Shown: positions 42,351 to 50,943 of the stretch, one piece after another
How the letters are laid out: each line of letters opens with the position of its first letter
Numbering within the stretch: the stretch's first letter is position 1
DNA from: an uncultured Gammaproteobacteria bacterium
GTDB lineage: Bacteria; Pseudomonadota; Gammaproteobacteria; HK1
Reading direction: 5' to 3'
Length of the DNA stretch: 64,000 bases
NCBI GenBank assembly: GCA_958295465.1
Contig: OY282353.1
Location: forward strand, 1,736,001 to 1,800,000
Notes under the pieces: model-generated
What the model saw: only the letters and a program-made list of their open reading frames with translations
Told to the model about the DNA's origin: nothing
The model's database searches: none
Made by a program: the position numbers and the translations under genes

Positions 42351-43976
42351 ATGCGCTTCTTCAACACCGCAGGACCGGTACGCCTGGACGACCACTACGC
42401 CATCCAGCCCCTGGACCGCGTGGACGTGGATGAACTCCTTGCCCTGATTCGGGCCAAGCAGTACTTCGTGCTGCACGCGCCGCGCCAGACCGGCAAGACC
42501 TCCGCCCTGATCGCCCTGCGCGACCTGCTCAACAGCGGTGAAGCGGGCAACTTCCGGTGCGTGGACGTGAACGTGGAGGTCGGCCAGGTAGCGCGCGACG
42601 ACGTGGCGGAGGGCATGCGCGCCGTCCTGAGCAGCCTGGCCATGAGCGCCGAGCTACTCGGCGACGACTCCCTGGAAGGCATCTGGCCGGACACGCTCGT
42701 CAAGGCAGGCGCCAACAACGCCTTGCGGCAGGTGCTCGCCCGCTGGTGCGTGGCGAACCCTGTGCCGCTGGTGCTGCTGGTGGACGAGATCGACTCGCTG
42801 GTGGGCGACACCCTGCTCTCGGTGCTGCGCCAGCTTCGCGCCGGCTACCAGCAACGCCCCGGGGGCTTCCCGCAGAGCGTGGTGCTGTGCGGGGTGCGCG
42901 ACATCCGCGACTACCGCATCCGGTCGAGCACCGGGGAGGTCATCGCCGGCGGCAGTCCATTCAACGTCGCGGCGAAATCGCTTCGCATGGGCGACTTCAC
43001 CGAGGCGGAGACCCACGCACTGATGGCGCAGCACACGGAAGAGACCGGCCAACGGTTCTCGGCGGCGGCGCTGGATTCGGTGTGGACGCAGACGCAGGGC
43101 CAGCCGTGGCTGGTGAACGCGCTGTGCGCGGGGGCGTGCTTCGACAACAAGGCGGGGCGGGACCGTTCGCGGACCATTGAAGTGGACGATGTCTACGCGG
43201 CCCGCGAGGAGTTGATTCTCTCGCGGCGCACGCATCTGGACCAGTTGGCGCACAAGCTGGAGGAGGCGCGGGTGCGGCGGGTCGTCGAGCCGATTCTAAG
43301 CGGCGGCGAGGCGCGGCACGAAATTCGGGACCTGGAGTACGTGCGCGACCTGGGCCTGATTGACGGAAACCAGCCGCCGCGCATCGCGAACCCGATTTAC
43401 CGGGAGGTGGTGCCGCGCGAGCTGGGCTACATCTTGCAGAGCAGCTTGGACCAGAATCCGGCGTGGTACGTGGACGACGACGGCGGCTTGAACATGACGA
43501 AGCTGCTGACGGCGTTCCGCACGTTTTTCGGGGAGCATTCCGAGCACTGGCTGGGGCGCTTCGGCGACTACCCCGAAGCCGGTCCGCAGCTCATCTTGCA
43601 GGCGTACTTGCAGCGGGTGGTGAACGGGGGCGGACGCATCGAGCGGGAGTACGGGTTGGGACGGGGCCGGACGGACCTGCTGGTGCTGTGGCCGCGGGAG
43701 TCGGGGCAGCCGTCGGACCTGTGGGAGCGTTTCGTGGTCGAGTGCAAGGTATTACGGGATTCGGACCGCAAGAGCCTGGAGTGGACGGTCGAGCGGGGCG
43801 TGGAGCAGACGTTGGGGTACATGGCGAAGTGCAGGGCGGAGGAAGGGCATCTGGTGGTGATCGACCGCCGCGGCGAGGAGCGGCGGCGTACCGAAGAACG
43901 TCGACATGGCCACGGGGAGGCGGGTGGAAGCGAGCGCAGGCACGATGACCGCGAGGTGGCCGTCTGGACGCTGTAG
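42351..43976 (+). CDS. AAA ATPase with C-terminal PD-(D/E)XK nuclease-like domain
   Basis: 541 residues from ATG 42351 (MRFFNTAGPVRLDDHYAIQP). AAA core: YFVLHAPRQTGKTSALIALR (Walker A PRQTGKT), VPLVLLVDEIDSLVGDTLLS (Walker B DEID), VVLCGVRDIRDYRIRSST and MGDFTEAETHALMAQHTEET. C-terminal nuclease-like fold: REYGLGRGRTDLLVLWPRES then RFVVECKVLRDSDRKSLEWT, giving the D...ExK pair. Similar predicted archaeal-type ATPases with such tails are scattered in accessory regions with unknown targets. A scrap of a second copy lies at 41034-41151. Possible defence gene; not assigned to a named system. Confidence 0.88.
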   Translation: MRFFNTAGPVRLDDHYAIQPLDRVDVDELLALIRAKQYFVLHAPRQTGKTSALIALRDLLNSGEAGNFRCVDVNVEVGQVARDDVAEGMRAVLSSLAMSAELLGDDSLEGIWPDTLVKAGANNALRQVLARWCVANPVPLVLLVDEIDSLVGDTLLSVLRQLRAGYQQRPGGFPQSVVLCGVRDIRDYRIRSSTGEVIAGGSPFNVAAKSLRMGDFTEAETHALMAQHTEETGQRFSAAALDSVWTQTQGQPWLVNALCAGACFDNKAGRDRSRTIEVDDVYAAREELILSRRTHLDQLAHKLEEARVRRVVEPILSGGEARHEIRDLEYVRDLGLIDGNQPPRIANPIYREVVPRELGYILQSSLDQNPAWYVDDDGGLNMTKLLTAFRTFFGEHSEHWLGRFGDYPEAGPQLILQAYLQRVVNGGGRIEREYGLGRGRTDLLVLWPRESGQPSDLWERFVVECKVLRDSDRKSLEWTVERGVEQTLGYMAKCRAEEGHLVVIDRRGEERRRTEERRHGHGEAGGSERRHDDREVAVWTL

Positions 43977-44222
43977 TGCATCGACCGGCGAATATGGAAC
44001 CACGCGGAAGACGAGATGATCCGGGAAGCCGCCATCGAAAACCGGGCGCCTGGCCTCACCGCCACCGCGCCCGCCGACGTCACCGCCGCCCGCGGCGTCG
44101 AAGACCGCCGGCGGGAATAGCCGACGCAACCCGGCGCTCCGGAGAGCGTGCGGAATATCGTGGTGGTATGGTCAACCCCGTTCGATGGGCCGAACGCAGC
44201 CGATCAACATGGGAGGCTTCGG

Positions 44223-45055
44223 ATGAGCACCACCGCAACGGCTTGGCCTTGGGCAACGGATATGCCGGAGGCCGCCGCCGCGCCGCCAGCCAGGGAAAGG
44301 AGCATCCTGTCCAAGTTCGGCTCGGGACGGACGCCGGACGGAACCCATTTGATCCGAGCCTTCAGCCTGTCGCGGCTTGAGGTCGCGCAGTTGGCCGCTA
44401 TGGAGTCTCCCAATCCCGACCTCCCGTTCCGTCGCGTTTCCATCGATCCGGTCAGGGGCGCTGCGGTGATGATGGCACCAAGTCGGTTGCACGAACGCAT
44501 CGCAGTGCGGCTCGACAAGGTGGCGGAGGGGCTTGGCGGCGGAGTTCAGGGCGGCGGGCTGCGCGTGGAGCAGTTGCGCGGCACCCGGTGGCGGGACCGG
44601 AAGGGCCTCGAGGCGCGGGAGCGGAGGCCGATTGCGCCTTCTATATCGGCGAGACAGCCGAAGCCTGCATCCGCGCCGAGGCGTTGGGAGACGAGCAGGC
44701 AGATGCCTTTACGGAACGGCATCCGCCCGACCTGGTCGTGGAAATCAACGTCTCCCACACCGACGAAGGCAAGCCGGCTTGGTATCGCCGCCTGGGCGTC
44801 ACGGAATTTTGGGCTGTAGCTGCCGGCAAATCGCCAGATTGGTTCGAGGTTGAATTTCTGGACCTGCAAGCTCCGGACGGTCCCGCTGCAAGCCAGGAAT
44901 CCAAAGTCATCCCCGGCGCGCAGCCTGCCGATGTCGAAGATGGGCTACGAATGCTCCAAGACACATCAACACCGGTGATAGAGGGTTCGCGCCGCATTGC
45001 AAACGTATTTGCGCAGAGATTGGCGCAACGGGTGGGAAGGGGTGCTCAGAGTTGA
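44223..45055 (+). pseudogene. Uma2-family nuclease gene split by a frameshift
   Basis: Starts at ATG 44223 (GGGAGGCTTCGG upstream): MSTTATAWPWATDMPEAAAA, PNPDLPFRRVSIDPVRGAAV, MMAPSRLHERIAVRLDKVAE, LRVEQLRGTRWRD. Around 44597 the homologous reading moves to another frame: GAEADCAFYIGETAEACIRA, HPPDLVVEINVSHTDEGKPA, WYRRLGVTEFWAVAAGKSPD, then an intact C-terminus to 45055. The D-VVEI-V and later residues are the PD-(D/E)XK core of Uma2. A single indel breaks an otherwise well-kept gene, so the loss is recent. Confidence 0.75.
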
Positions 45056-45432
45056 GCGGAGAACGGGCGATACGTTACGCATCTGCACAGCCCTGCCCTC
45101 ACATCGGGCTTCGGTGGTTATACGCTAACGCTTGCCTTGATTCGTATGCGGTTCGGGGTCTGCCGCCGGCCGCTCGTGTTGCCTCAATTCGAGGCGTTTC
45201 TAATCCCCATCTCTTTGAATCTCTCGCGATACTCCTCTGCTTTGTTCTTCATCGTCATGGCATGAGGTTTGTTTTTTCCATCGAATGGAGCAGATGGCCG
45301 GTCTTGAGATCGGTTTCGCCTTCAAGGAAAGTATCCTCGACGGCATCCTTGACGACGCTTGCTTATTTTGGGGCGATTTGAAACTCCGAAATTTGAGCTA
45401 CTCCAATCGATGAGTACAAGAGGACAGGACGA
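45056..45432. other. 377-base gap with decayed coding scraps
   Basis: On the minus strand a frame near 45360-45258 reads SVVKDAVEDTFLEGETDLKT then GHLLHSMEKTNLMP and stops; a second short frame follows (MKNKAEEYRERFKEMGIRNA). These may be remains of one small gene. No confident feature. Confidence 0.35.
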
Positions 45433-46158
45433 ATGGGATTCTTGCGTGACATCACGAATGCTCTGGCTCTGTGCGAGAGAGAATCCGCCCAGCTCAGAGA
45501 CACATTCAACGGCATAATTGTCGATGACAGCATAAGCGAAACATTGGAGCCGAGAACCGTGCTGCTGGTAGAATCACCCGACCAAGACGAGATCTGCCAC
45601 GGACATCCCTTGGCTGGAGATTCCGGCAAGTCGGTCACAGGAAAACTGCTCACCGGCAGCCAACACAGTAATGTGCCCATAGGCTGCTTCCTGCACCGTG
45701 GCTGCCGATGCGCACAAGTCGACATACAAGACGCCGCGATCAACAGCCTTGGGCTGATGAACGTCAGCCGCCTGCCTTTGGACAGCAATGCGTATTGTCT
45801 AAATGTCCGTCAGCAATACAGCGAGCTCCTGCGCTATTTCCAAGCAATCAAAGACAGACCAGACGTCAGTCTTCTTAGCGACCATGCTCCTTCTAGAGTG
45901 TATAAAGCCATTCGGGATCACTTGGGAAGACGACTGAGGGATCTTTCCCCAAACGTATTGGTTGTTCCTTGCGGGAAGGTAGCCAGGACCTTCTTGTGCC
46001 GGGCAACATGCATGCCCGGTTACCAAGGTGGCTCGGAGGTTTATGCCAGCGACAATGATATACCTCATCCGTCCAGAAATATTTGGAGTCAAAGAAGACA
46101 CAGAGAATCGATCAATAATCTTCTGGAGACAATTCGCAGTCGAGCAAATGACAACTGA
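45433..46158 (+). CDS. Uracil-DNA-glycosylase-superfamily-like protein
   Basis: 241 residues from ATG 45433. VLLVESPDQDEICHGHPLAG and SGKSVTGKLLTGSQHSNVPI, then LGLMNVSRLPLDSNAYCLNV, and near the end NVLVVPCGKVARTFLCR followed by DNDIPHPSRNIWSQ. The order strand-G-P-x-D, an N-x-S-x-x-PL motif, a GK-A strand and a final HPS-x-N/W motif recalls the uracil-DNA glycosylase fold (HPSP box). The match is by eye only. Lower GC than its surroundings and followed directly by IS debris, so probably transferred. A role in handling modified or uracil-containing DNA is inference. Confidence 0.5.
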   Translation: MGFLRDITNALALCERESAQLRDTFNGIIVDDSISETLEPRTVLLVESPDQDEICHGHPLAGDSGKSVTGKLLTGSQHSNVPIGCFLHRGCRCAQVDIQDAAINSLGLMNVSRLPLDSNAYCLNVRQQYSELLRYFQAIKDRPDVSLLSDHAPSRVYKAIRDHLGRRLRDLSPNVLVVPCGKVARTFLCRATCMPGYQGGSEVYASDNDIPHPSRNIWSQRRHRESINNLLETIRSRANDN

Positions 46159-46226
46159 GAGTCCATCTCTTGAAAAGGGTGTGCCCTTGAAATTGCACAT
46201 TTCTCATGAACCCTCCTGATTATCAC

Positions 46227-46437
46227 TCAAGCTACGCCTAGTTTGAGCAGCCTTTCCGGCATCGGCGGAGTTCTGAGCGCCACGTAGGCAAGCCTGGGAA
46301 TGAGTTCGGGCGGATGAAACCGGCGATTGAACCGATATTCGAACCCCGAGAAGTAGCGCTGTGCATACTTGGGGCGAAAGGAGTGATACGTGCTGCGAAA
46401 CGCACTCTTGACGTTGCCCAGAATCGTATTGACTCAG
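46227..46437 (-). mobile_element. IS1595-family transposase 3' remnant
   Basis: Minus-strand frame reads NTILGNVKSAFRSTYHSFRP, then YFSGFEYRFNRRFHPPELIP and RLAYVALRTPPMPERLLKLG to a TGA. This is the C-terminal end of IS1595-type (ISSpo3-like) transposases. N-terminal zinc ribbon and DDE core absent. Confidence 0.8.
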
Positions 46438-46522
46438 TAAAACTCGGGATGCTGCGCACTGGCACGCCCGCCGCCCGTCACCACCGGGTCGTGGGAACAC
46501 CGTAAGCGCTCCGGGAGCGGCG

Positions 46523-46765
46523 CTATTGACGCGGATTGATGAGGGTGCCGGGTGCCTTGGGGTGAGTATCGAGTGAGGGAAGCGGGGTCGAGCCGGTCGG
46601 CAGCAAGGCTTCGACCTCGTCGAGTGATTGCGCCTTGGGCAGTTCGGTGAACACGTGGCGCAAGTAGGTGTAGGGTTCGAGTGCGTTGGCCTTGGCGGTT
46701 TCAATCAGCGAATAGAGCTGGGTGCCGGCCACGGTATCGGCGAACAGCCAGTTGCGTCTTACGAT
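46523..46765 (-). mobile_element. IS66-family transposase 3' remnant
   Basis: Minus-strand frame reads RRNWLFADTVAGTQLYSLIE, TAKANALEPYTYLRHVFTEL, PKAQSLDEVEALLP, the C-terminal hallmark of IS66 TnpC, with its usual tail. It is truncated at about 46765, where IS3 sequence begins. Confidence 0.85.
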
Positions 46766-46767
46766 GC

Positions 46768-46911
46768 AGAACGGGTGGATCGATGGGTATATAACTCGCA
46801 TCGTCGCTACCAGGATCTCGATCAACAATCTTGATGAGGCGTTCGAGAGGGAACTACCGAGAAGCTTCATGAAGCCTAGCCCCTTAACTGTCCACTGAAA
46901 CGGGGCAACTT
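46768..46911 (+). mobile_element. IS3-family 3' remnant (second copy)
   Basis: Aligns with the 24.6 kb remnant (GGTATA-AAC-CGCATCGTCG, TTCGAGAGGG) but is more decayed and out of frame. The terminal CTGTCCACTGAAACGGGG run at 46888-46910 is identical to that at 24703-24725. Same orientation as the first copy, 22 kb apart. Confidence 0.75.
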
Positions 46912-47058
46912 CAGTTCAGCAAGGAGACGCGCAATCTGGCGATTTTCGGAGTAGCGTCTGCGGGAAATGATGCGCGGTCAACCGATGTGTTTTTCGATGC
47001 CCGGACGTCGAACCTCATTCTCTACGTTACCCTCCACAACGTCGAGATCTTCACGCAT

Positions 47059-47568
47059 CTACTGGATGACGGCCCGGAACGTGCCGGCTTCGTCTTCCTG
47101 GTCATTCTTCGGATTGAGTTGCCTTTCCTCCGTTATTCGTTCTATGAACGACGCGAGAGTTCGGAGCAATTGCCTGCTGCCCACCAGTGCCACTACTCTC
47201 GTCATGTTTCGGATTTTTTCGACCTCACACGGAGTGATTACGTGATCGTCGTCCGACTCCACAATGCAATCCAGGAGCTCCTGGTACAGTTTCAGCTTGG
47301 TTCGAAAAACATCGATGTGAAACTGGCGTTCCTTCTCAGTTTGATGTTGAAAATGAATAGTGCCGCCGACTGAAGAGACTACCAGCACGACACCGAGGAC
47401 AGCGGCCAGGATCTCTACTGTGAGATCGGTGATGGCCTTTGAAAACAGTACGTGCAAGAGAAACGACACGGCCACGACCAAGGCGGTGATGAGGAGGTTG
47501 ATTACGAAGTGGGTCGTTGTTTTTGTCTGCTGTTTGTCGTTCTCATCGTGGCGATCTTCCGACGACAG
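47059..47568 (-). CDS. Two-helix membrane protein, last gene of YaaW/TerB operon
   Basis: Up to 169 residues if a CTG at 47568 is used; the first TTG in frame is 47481 (140 residues). No in-frame ATG is seen, so the start is uncertain. Two transmembrane helices (HFVINLLITALVVAVSFLLH and LTVEILAAVLGVVLVVSSVG) precede a cytoplasmic helical domain with QFHIDVFRTKLKLYQELLDC and VVALVGSRQLLRTLASFIER. The topology recalls SLATT-type effectors but I cannot confirm the family. It lies 56 bases after the GIY-YIG gene on the same strand. Confidence 0.6.
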   Translation of the reverse strand: MSSEDRHDENDKQQTKTTTHFVINLLITALVVAVSFLLHVLFSKAITDLTVEILAAVLGVVLVVSSVGGTIHFQHQTEKERQFHIDVFRTKLKLYQELLDCIVESDDDHVITPCEVEKIRNMTRVVALVGSRQLLRTLASFIERITEERQLNPKNDQEDEAGTFRAVIQ

Positions 47569-47624
47569 TCTTTACTCTACGACCCCACCGGCGGAACAAT
47601 TTTCATGCCAGAAGGCGGCCCCAA

Positions 47625-48992
47625 TCAGAGCTTCAACGTCTGTGAGTCATCAAGCATGAATTCGTCGAATTCGTCGAAGCTTGCCCACGGCAATATCTTG
47701 CCATAGGCTTCGTTGAGCGTGATCAGGCTCTTGAGGAAACCGTCGAAATCCTGATTCTTGCGGGCAGACTGCATATCCTCGAATGTGGCGTCGAGCAGCG
47801 CCTCCCGCTCGGCGAAGTGGCTGTCGACAAGAGCTTGCAGCCGCTCACGATCTTCGATCAGTTGAGGGATAGCCTCCTCGCAAACCCGTTGGATTTCCTG
47901 GCGACGTAGCCGCGCTCTGGTCCCGGCGCTGAGCATACCGAAGAGTGCTCGGACTATGCCGTCGATACAGCGGTTGCTGATCGCGATCATTACGCCCGCG
48001 ACAACGGCAGCGATGATCGCGGCAAGCACATTGCCTCCGGGGATGGGGGTCATCAACGGGCGAAGCTCTCCCTCCAGCAGCAACGCGACCGCTGCACTGG
48101 CGACTACGACAAGGGCCTTGAGACAGGCTGCGATCAGATCAGCCAGAGACTTGATCTTTCCATCAACGAATTCCATCCACAGCCGGCGGAGCACAGAGAT
48201 AATTTTCCCGATGGCAGCAGTCGCCATTTTGAGCGGCGCTGCCAATGCGGAAACCACGCCGGTGAAGATCTCGGACCCAATCTCACGCAATGACCGGTCT
48301 TTCAGTGAAAACTTGATTCGCTCCCAGATCTCAGATATGAGTCGTTTGCAACGATCCAGCAACGGCATGGTGTCGGGATTTCGGTACGCATCGCGGATCT
48401 CCCACGCCGCGCCTCCGCATGCGAACACGGCCACGTCGGAGGCGATACCGCCGATAATATTGCCGGTGATGCGCTTTGATGCGTCTTTGACAACGCCTGA
48501 TGGATCGGCCTTTTCCTTGCGCTTATTCTCTGGAGGATCGTACTTATCGATCAACTCGGCCTCAAGGTTTTTTGCCGCAGCGCCAGAACCTGTGCGATAA
48601 AATTCCGCCGTTGTATCTTTGTCATTTCTGTATTTATCTAATCCTTGGCTACTAGTCTTGGCTCCACGTGCATGTTCTCCCAATCGTTTACGCAGACCTT
48701 TTGTGGACTGGCTGAGCCGATCTTCGATCGCGCGCCCCACATACACGACCTTCCCTTTGTGCTTGATTACATAGACACCAACCTCATTCGGTGCTCTTTC
48801 GGAAGCATCTTGAAGGCGTATTTCAGACGACGATACCGACATGCCGAGATGTGCCTGATAGAGGAGAATTCCGTTCGTGAAGTCAAGCGGAGTTCCTCCC
48901 AGTTTCGGGAAATGCCTTCTTAATGCCAAGGAAACCTGTTCGCCGATCTCACGGACTACATCATCCGTCACGGAAACACTTGTAGCGCTCAT
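47625..48992 (-). CDS. GIY-YIG nuclease fused to membrane segments
   Basis: 455 residues from ATG 48992 (AAGGAG 9 bases upstream). Residues about 60-150 are a complete GIY-YIG domain: NEVGVYVIKHKGKVVYVGRA, then GLRKRLGEHARG (catalytic Arg) and LEAELIDKYDPPENKR (catalytic Glu and Asn). From about residue 165 on come four hydrophobic Gly/Ala-rich stretches (NIIGGIASDVAVFACGGAAW, IFTGVVSALAAPLKMATAAI, LVVVASAAVALLLEG, VLAAIIAAVVAGVMIAIS), then a charged helical C-terminus ending in an acidic DEFDEFMLDD tail. A nuclease domain tethered to a membrane module is an effector-like design. Follows the second glycine-rich membrane gene by 31 bases. Confidence 0.8.
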   Translation of the reverse strand: MSATSVSVTDDVVREIGEQVSLALRRHFPKLGGTPLDFTNGILLYQAHLGMSVSSSEIRLQDASERAPNEVGVYVIKHKGKVVYVGRAIEDRLSQSTKGLRKRLGEHARGAKTSSQGLDKYRNDKDTTAEFYRTGSGAAAKNLEAELIDKYDPPENKRKEKADPSGVVKDASKRITGNIIGGIASDVAVFACGGAAWEIRDAYRNPDTMPLLDRCKRLISEIWERIKFSLKDRSLREIGSEIFTGVVSALAAPLKMATAAIGKIISVLRRLWMEFVDGKIKSLADLIAACLKALVVVASAAVALLLEGELRPLMTPIPGGNVLAAIIAAVVAGVMIAISNRCIDGIVRALFGMLSAGTRARLRRQEIQRVCEEAIPQLIEDRERLQALVDSHFAEREALLDATFEDMQSARKNQDFDGFLKSLITLNEAYGKILPWASFDEFDEFMLDDSQTLKL

Positions 48993-49023
48993 GGTTTGAC
49001 TCCTTAAGTCGTTGTCGGTACCG

Positions 49024-50028
49024 TCACGTCTTATCAAGTGTTTGGAGAAGCTTCCTGGACCGCCGGAGCGTCTCTTGGATAGCCTTCGTGATCGAACCAT
49101 CCTCCTCCCAGAGTGGGGCTTCAGCCAGATTCTTGGTCGTTACCGCCAAGGACCAAGTGCGGCCAACCAACTTCTTCTGTGAGTGGTTGTAGGTAAGATA
49201 ATCCGCATTGGTCGAGACGAGATCTTGCAGATCACTGAGATCGCTGTCCAGATAGTCCTCCTGAAGCCGCCTCAACACCTTCCGGATCTCGTTAGCCTTG
49301 CGGCCTATGGCGAGGGCAGCGACTCCGGCAGTTTCCATAGCCTCCGCGGCTGCCTCCGCCTTGCATCGGTTTGATCGAGCGTTTTCCTTCGCTTCTTCGG
49401 CTTTGGACGCCATCATGAGGCCGCCCACCAGAAGAACCGGCGCGGCTACGATGCCTCCGAGCACGACCGCGCCGCCAGCCATACCCAACCCCCCGGCAGC
49501 CAGAGATCCACCGCCTAGCCAAGCCAGCGTGGCGTTGGTCGCCGCGGCACCGGACAGCCTGGCGATTGCCGTCCCGGTAGAGGCAGTTCCGAGTACGCCG
49601 ACACTACCGTAGACGGCTAATCCGGCAAGTGCGCCAGAACCGAGAGTGCCCGCGGTACCGCCAATGACTTCCTCCATGCGTGTTGCGGCTTCGCTGATTT
49701 CCAGTATCCCCCCGTCGTGAAGTTCCGGTGAGTCAAACCGATCTTTCAGTTCTTCGAAGTCAACGTTCTTGATCTGCTTGACCGTTTCCACGCAAGGGAT
49801 CAGCGCCTCGTCATACAACTGCACTTTCTGCCGACCAAGAGATTCCAGGTCGCTCTGTAATTTTTCCTTGCGGCACTCAAGGGATCGTTTCGCGGCGTCG
49901 AATATCTCCCGCGCAGCTTCGTTGATGCTTCCGGCGGCATCGAAATCGCTTTTCGCGTCGAAGCCCTTCTTGACGCCCCAAAGGCCAGCGCCTACTGCGG
50001 CACCTATGAGAATAAGAGGAAGTGGCAT
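49024..50028 (-). CDS. Glycine-rich membrane protein, paralogue 2
   Basis: 334 residues from ATG 50028, one base-triplet after the TerB-like stop. N-terminal hydrophobic segment MPLPLILIGAAVGAGLWGVK, a coiled region with CRKEKLQSDLESLGRQKVQL and EALIPCVETVKQI, then a central glycine-zipper tract (TNATLAWLGGGSLAAGGLGM, AGGAVVLGGIVAAPVLLVGG), and a helical C-terminus (DLQDLVSTNADYLTYNHSQK, KNLAEAPLWEEDGSITKAIQ). It shares nearly all these blocks with the protein at 50944-52008. The zipper could form an oligomeric membrane element; function unknown. Confidence 0.75.
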   Translation of the reverse strand: MPLPLILIGAAVGAGLWGVKKGFDAKSDFDAAGSINEAAREIFDAAKRSLECRKEKLQSDLESLGRQKVQLYDEALIPCVETVKQIKNVDFEELKDRFDSPELHDGGILEISEAATRMEEVIGGTAGTLGSGALAGLAVYGSVGVLGTASTGTAIARLSGAAATNATLAWLGGGSLAAGGLGMAGGAVVLGGIVAAPVLLVGGLMMASKAEEAKENARSNRCKAEAAAEAMETAGVAALAIGRKANEIRKVLRRLQEDYLDSDLSDLQDLVSTNADYLTYNHSQKKLVGRTWSLAVTTKNLAEAPLWEEDGSITKAIQETLRRSRKLLQTLDKT

Positions 50029-50031
50029 GTC

Positions 50032-50421
50032 TCAACCCTCCATCAGCCGATGCGCTTCCTTGACCAGAAGAAGCTGGCGTTTGACCCACGATACGATGTT
50101 CAGCACCTCATCCTCGTCGATAGTGAGAGCATCGGCCATCTTGTCGATCAATTCGGACTCCTGCGGATCGAATTTTTCGTCCGCGTAACCCATACCGATC
50201 ACCTCGAGCATCAGGACGATGCGGCTCATGCGATCGTCGAACAACTCGGGGAGCTCCTCGATGGCCACGTCTTCCGCTCGAACGCCGGGTTGCGTCTGGG
50301 CGCGGAGTACGTCCAGTTGATTCATCTCCCTGGCATCGGCCGAGCTGTCGGCGCGCATCATTTCGTAAGCGTAGTGCAGCAGGACGCTCTGTTGCCGCTC
50401 ATTCAGGTACTGGACGAACAT
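50032..50421 (-). CDS. TerB-like protein
   Basis: 129 residues from ATG 50421 (AAGGAGTGACAC upstream, containing the previous stop). LNERQQSVLLHYAYEMMRAD, SSADAREMNQLDVLRAQ, RIVLMLEVIGMGYADEKFDP and QESELIDKMADALTIDEDEV follow the TerB helical repeat, with acidic residues at the metal-binding positions. TerB proteins appear in tellurite and phage-response operons, often next to membrane proteins. It is tightly packed between the Cys-cluster gene and the second glycine-rich gene. Confidence 0.8.
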   Translation of the reverse strand: MFVQYLNERQQSVLLHYAYEMMRADSSADAREMNQLDVLRAQTQPGVRAEDVAIEELPELFDDRMSRIVLMLEVIGMGYADEKFDPQESELIDKMADALTIDEDEVLNIVSWVKRQLLLVKEAHRLMEG

Positions 50422-50424
50422 GTG

Positions 50425-50751
50425 TCACTCCTTCCGGTTGACCCCGGATTCTGATGTGTGGGTTCGCGCGCGAAGCTCGCGGCAGGATTGCCAATTCAGA
50501 TCCACGTATTCCTCCCAAGTGAGGCGGTCTTCGAACGCTTCGAACATTTCAGTCACGCGGCAGATTTTCGGCCGGATCTCGTAGATGCGGCACAGATTGG
50601 TACCAGTGTCAAAATGACGACAGATGCCGTCACCCCTGTCGAGGCTGGCGTAGAGCGGGGAATGGCTCAAATTGCGGCAACACGCGCCGCAGGCAGTACA
50701 GGGGAAGATCCGATTACTTGGTCCCGCGTCCTTGGGGGGAGAAACGTACAT
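50425..50751 (-). CDS. YkgJ-family cysteine-cluster protein
   Basis: 108 residues from ATG 50751 (MYVSPPKDAGPSNRIFPCTA). FPCTACGACCRNLSHS, GDGICRHFDTGTNLCRIYEI and RPKICRVTEMF give the eight-cysteine pattern of the YkgJ/CxxCxxCC family, thought to bind a Zn or Fe-S centre. The stop is three bases from the TerB-like ATG, so they are co-translated. Role unknown; in this operon it may act as a redox or metal-sensing partner. Confidence 0.85.
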   Translation of the reverse strand: MYVSPPKDAGPSNRIFPCTACGACCRNLSHSPLYASLDRGDGICRHFDTGTNLCRIYEIRPKICRVTEMFEAFEDRLTWEEYVDLNWQSCRELRARTHTSESGVNRKE

Positions 50752-50943
50752 GGCAGTGGCTTCTCGAACGTCCAATGGAATGAATACACACGAACGATGA
50801 TCAAGTCAATACCCGGCGTCGGGAATGAACGCAGACATGCGCGGCAGGTCGCCAGCGCCGGGGATGGACGGCCGGCACCGGCGGTGCGCCGGCAGCCGGC
50901 CACGACCATTCCCCTTCCACGCGGACGGCAGGGCGTTATGGCG

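Noticed and set aside
24703..46910. A functional 22-kb composite transposon
   Set aside because: Both IS3 copies are short 3' remnants without transposase cores or left ends.
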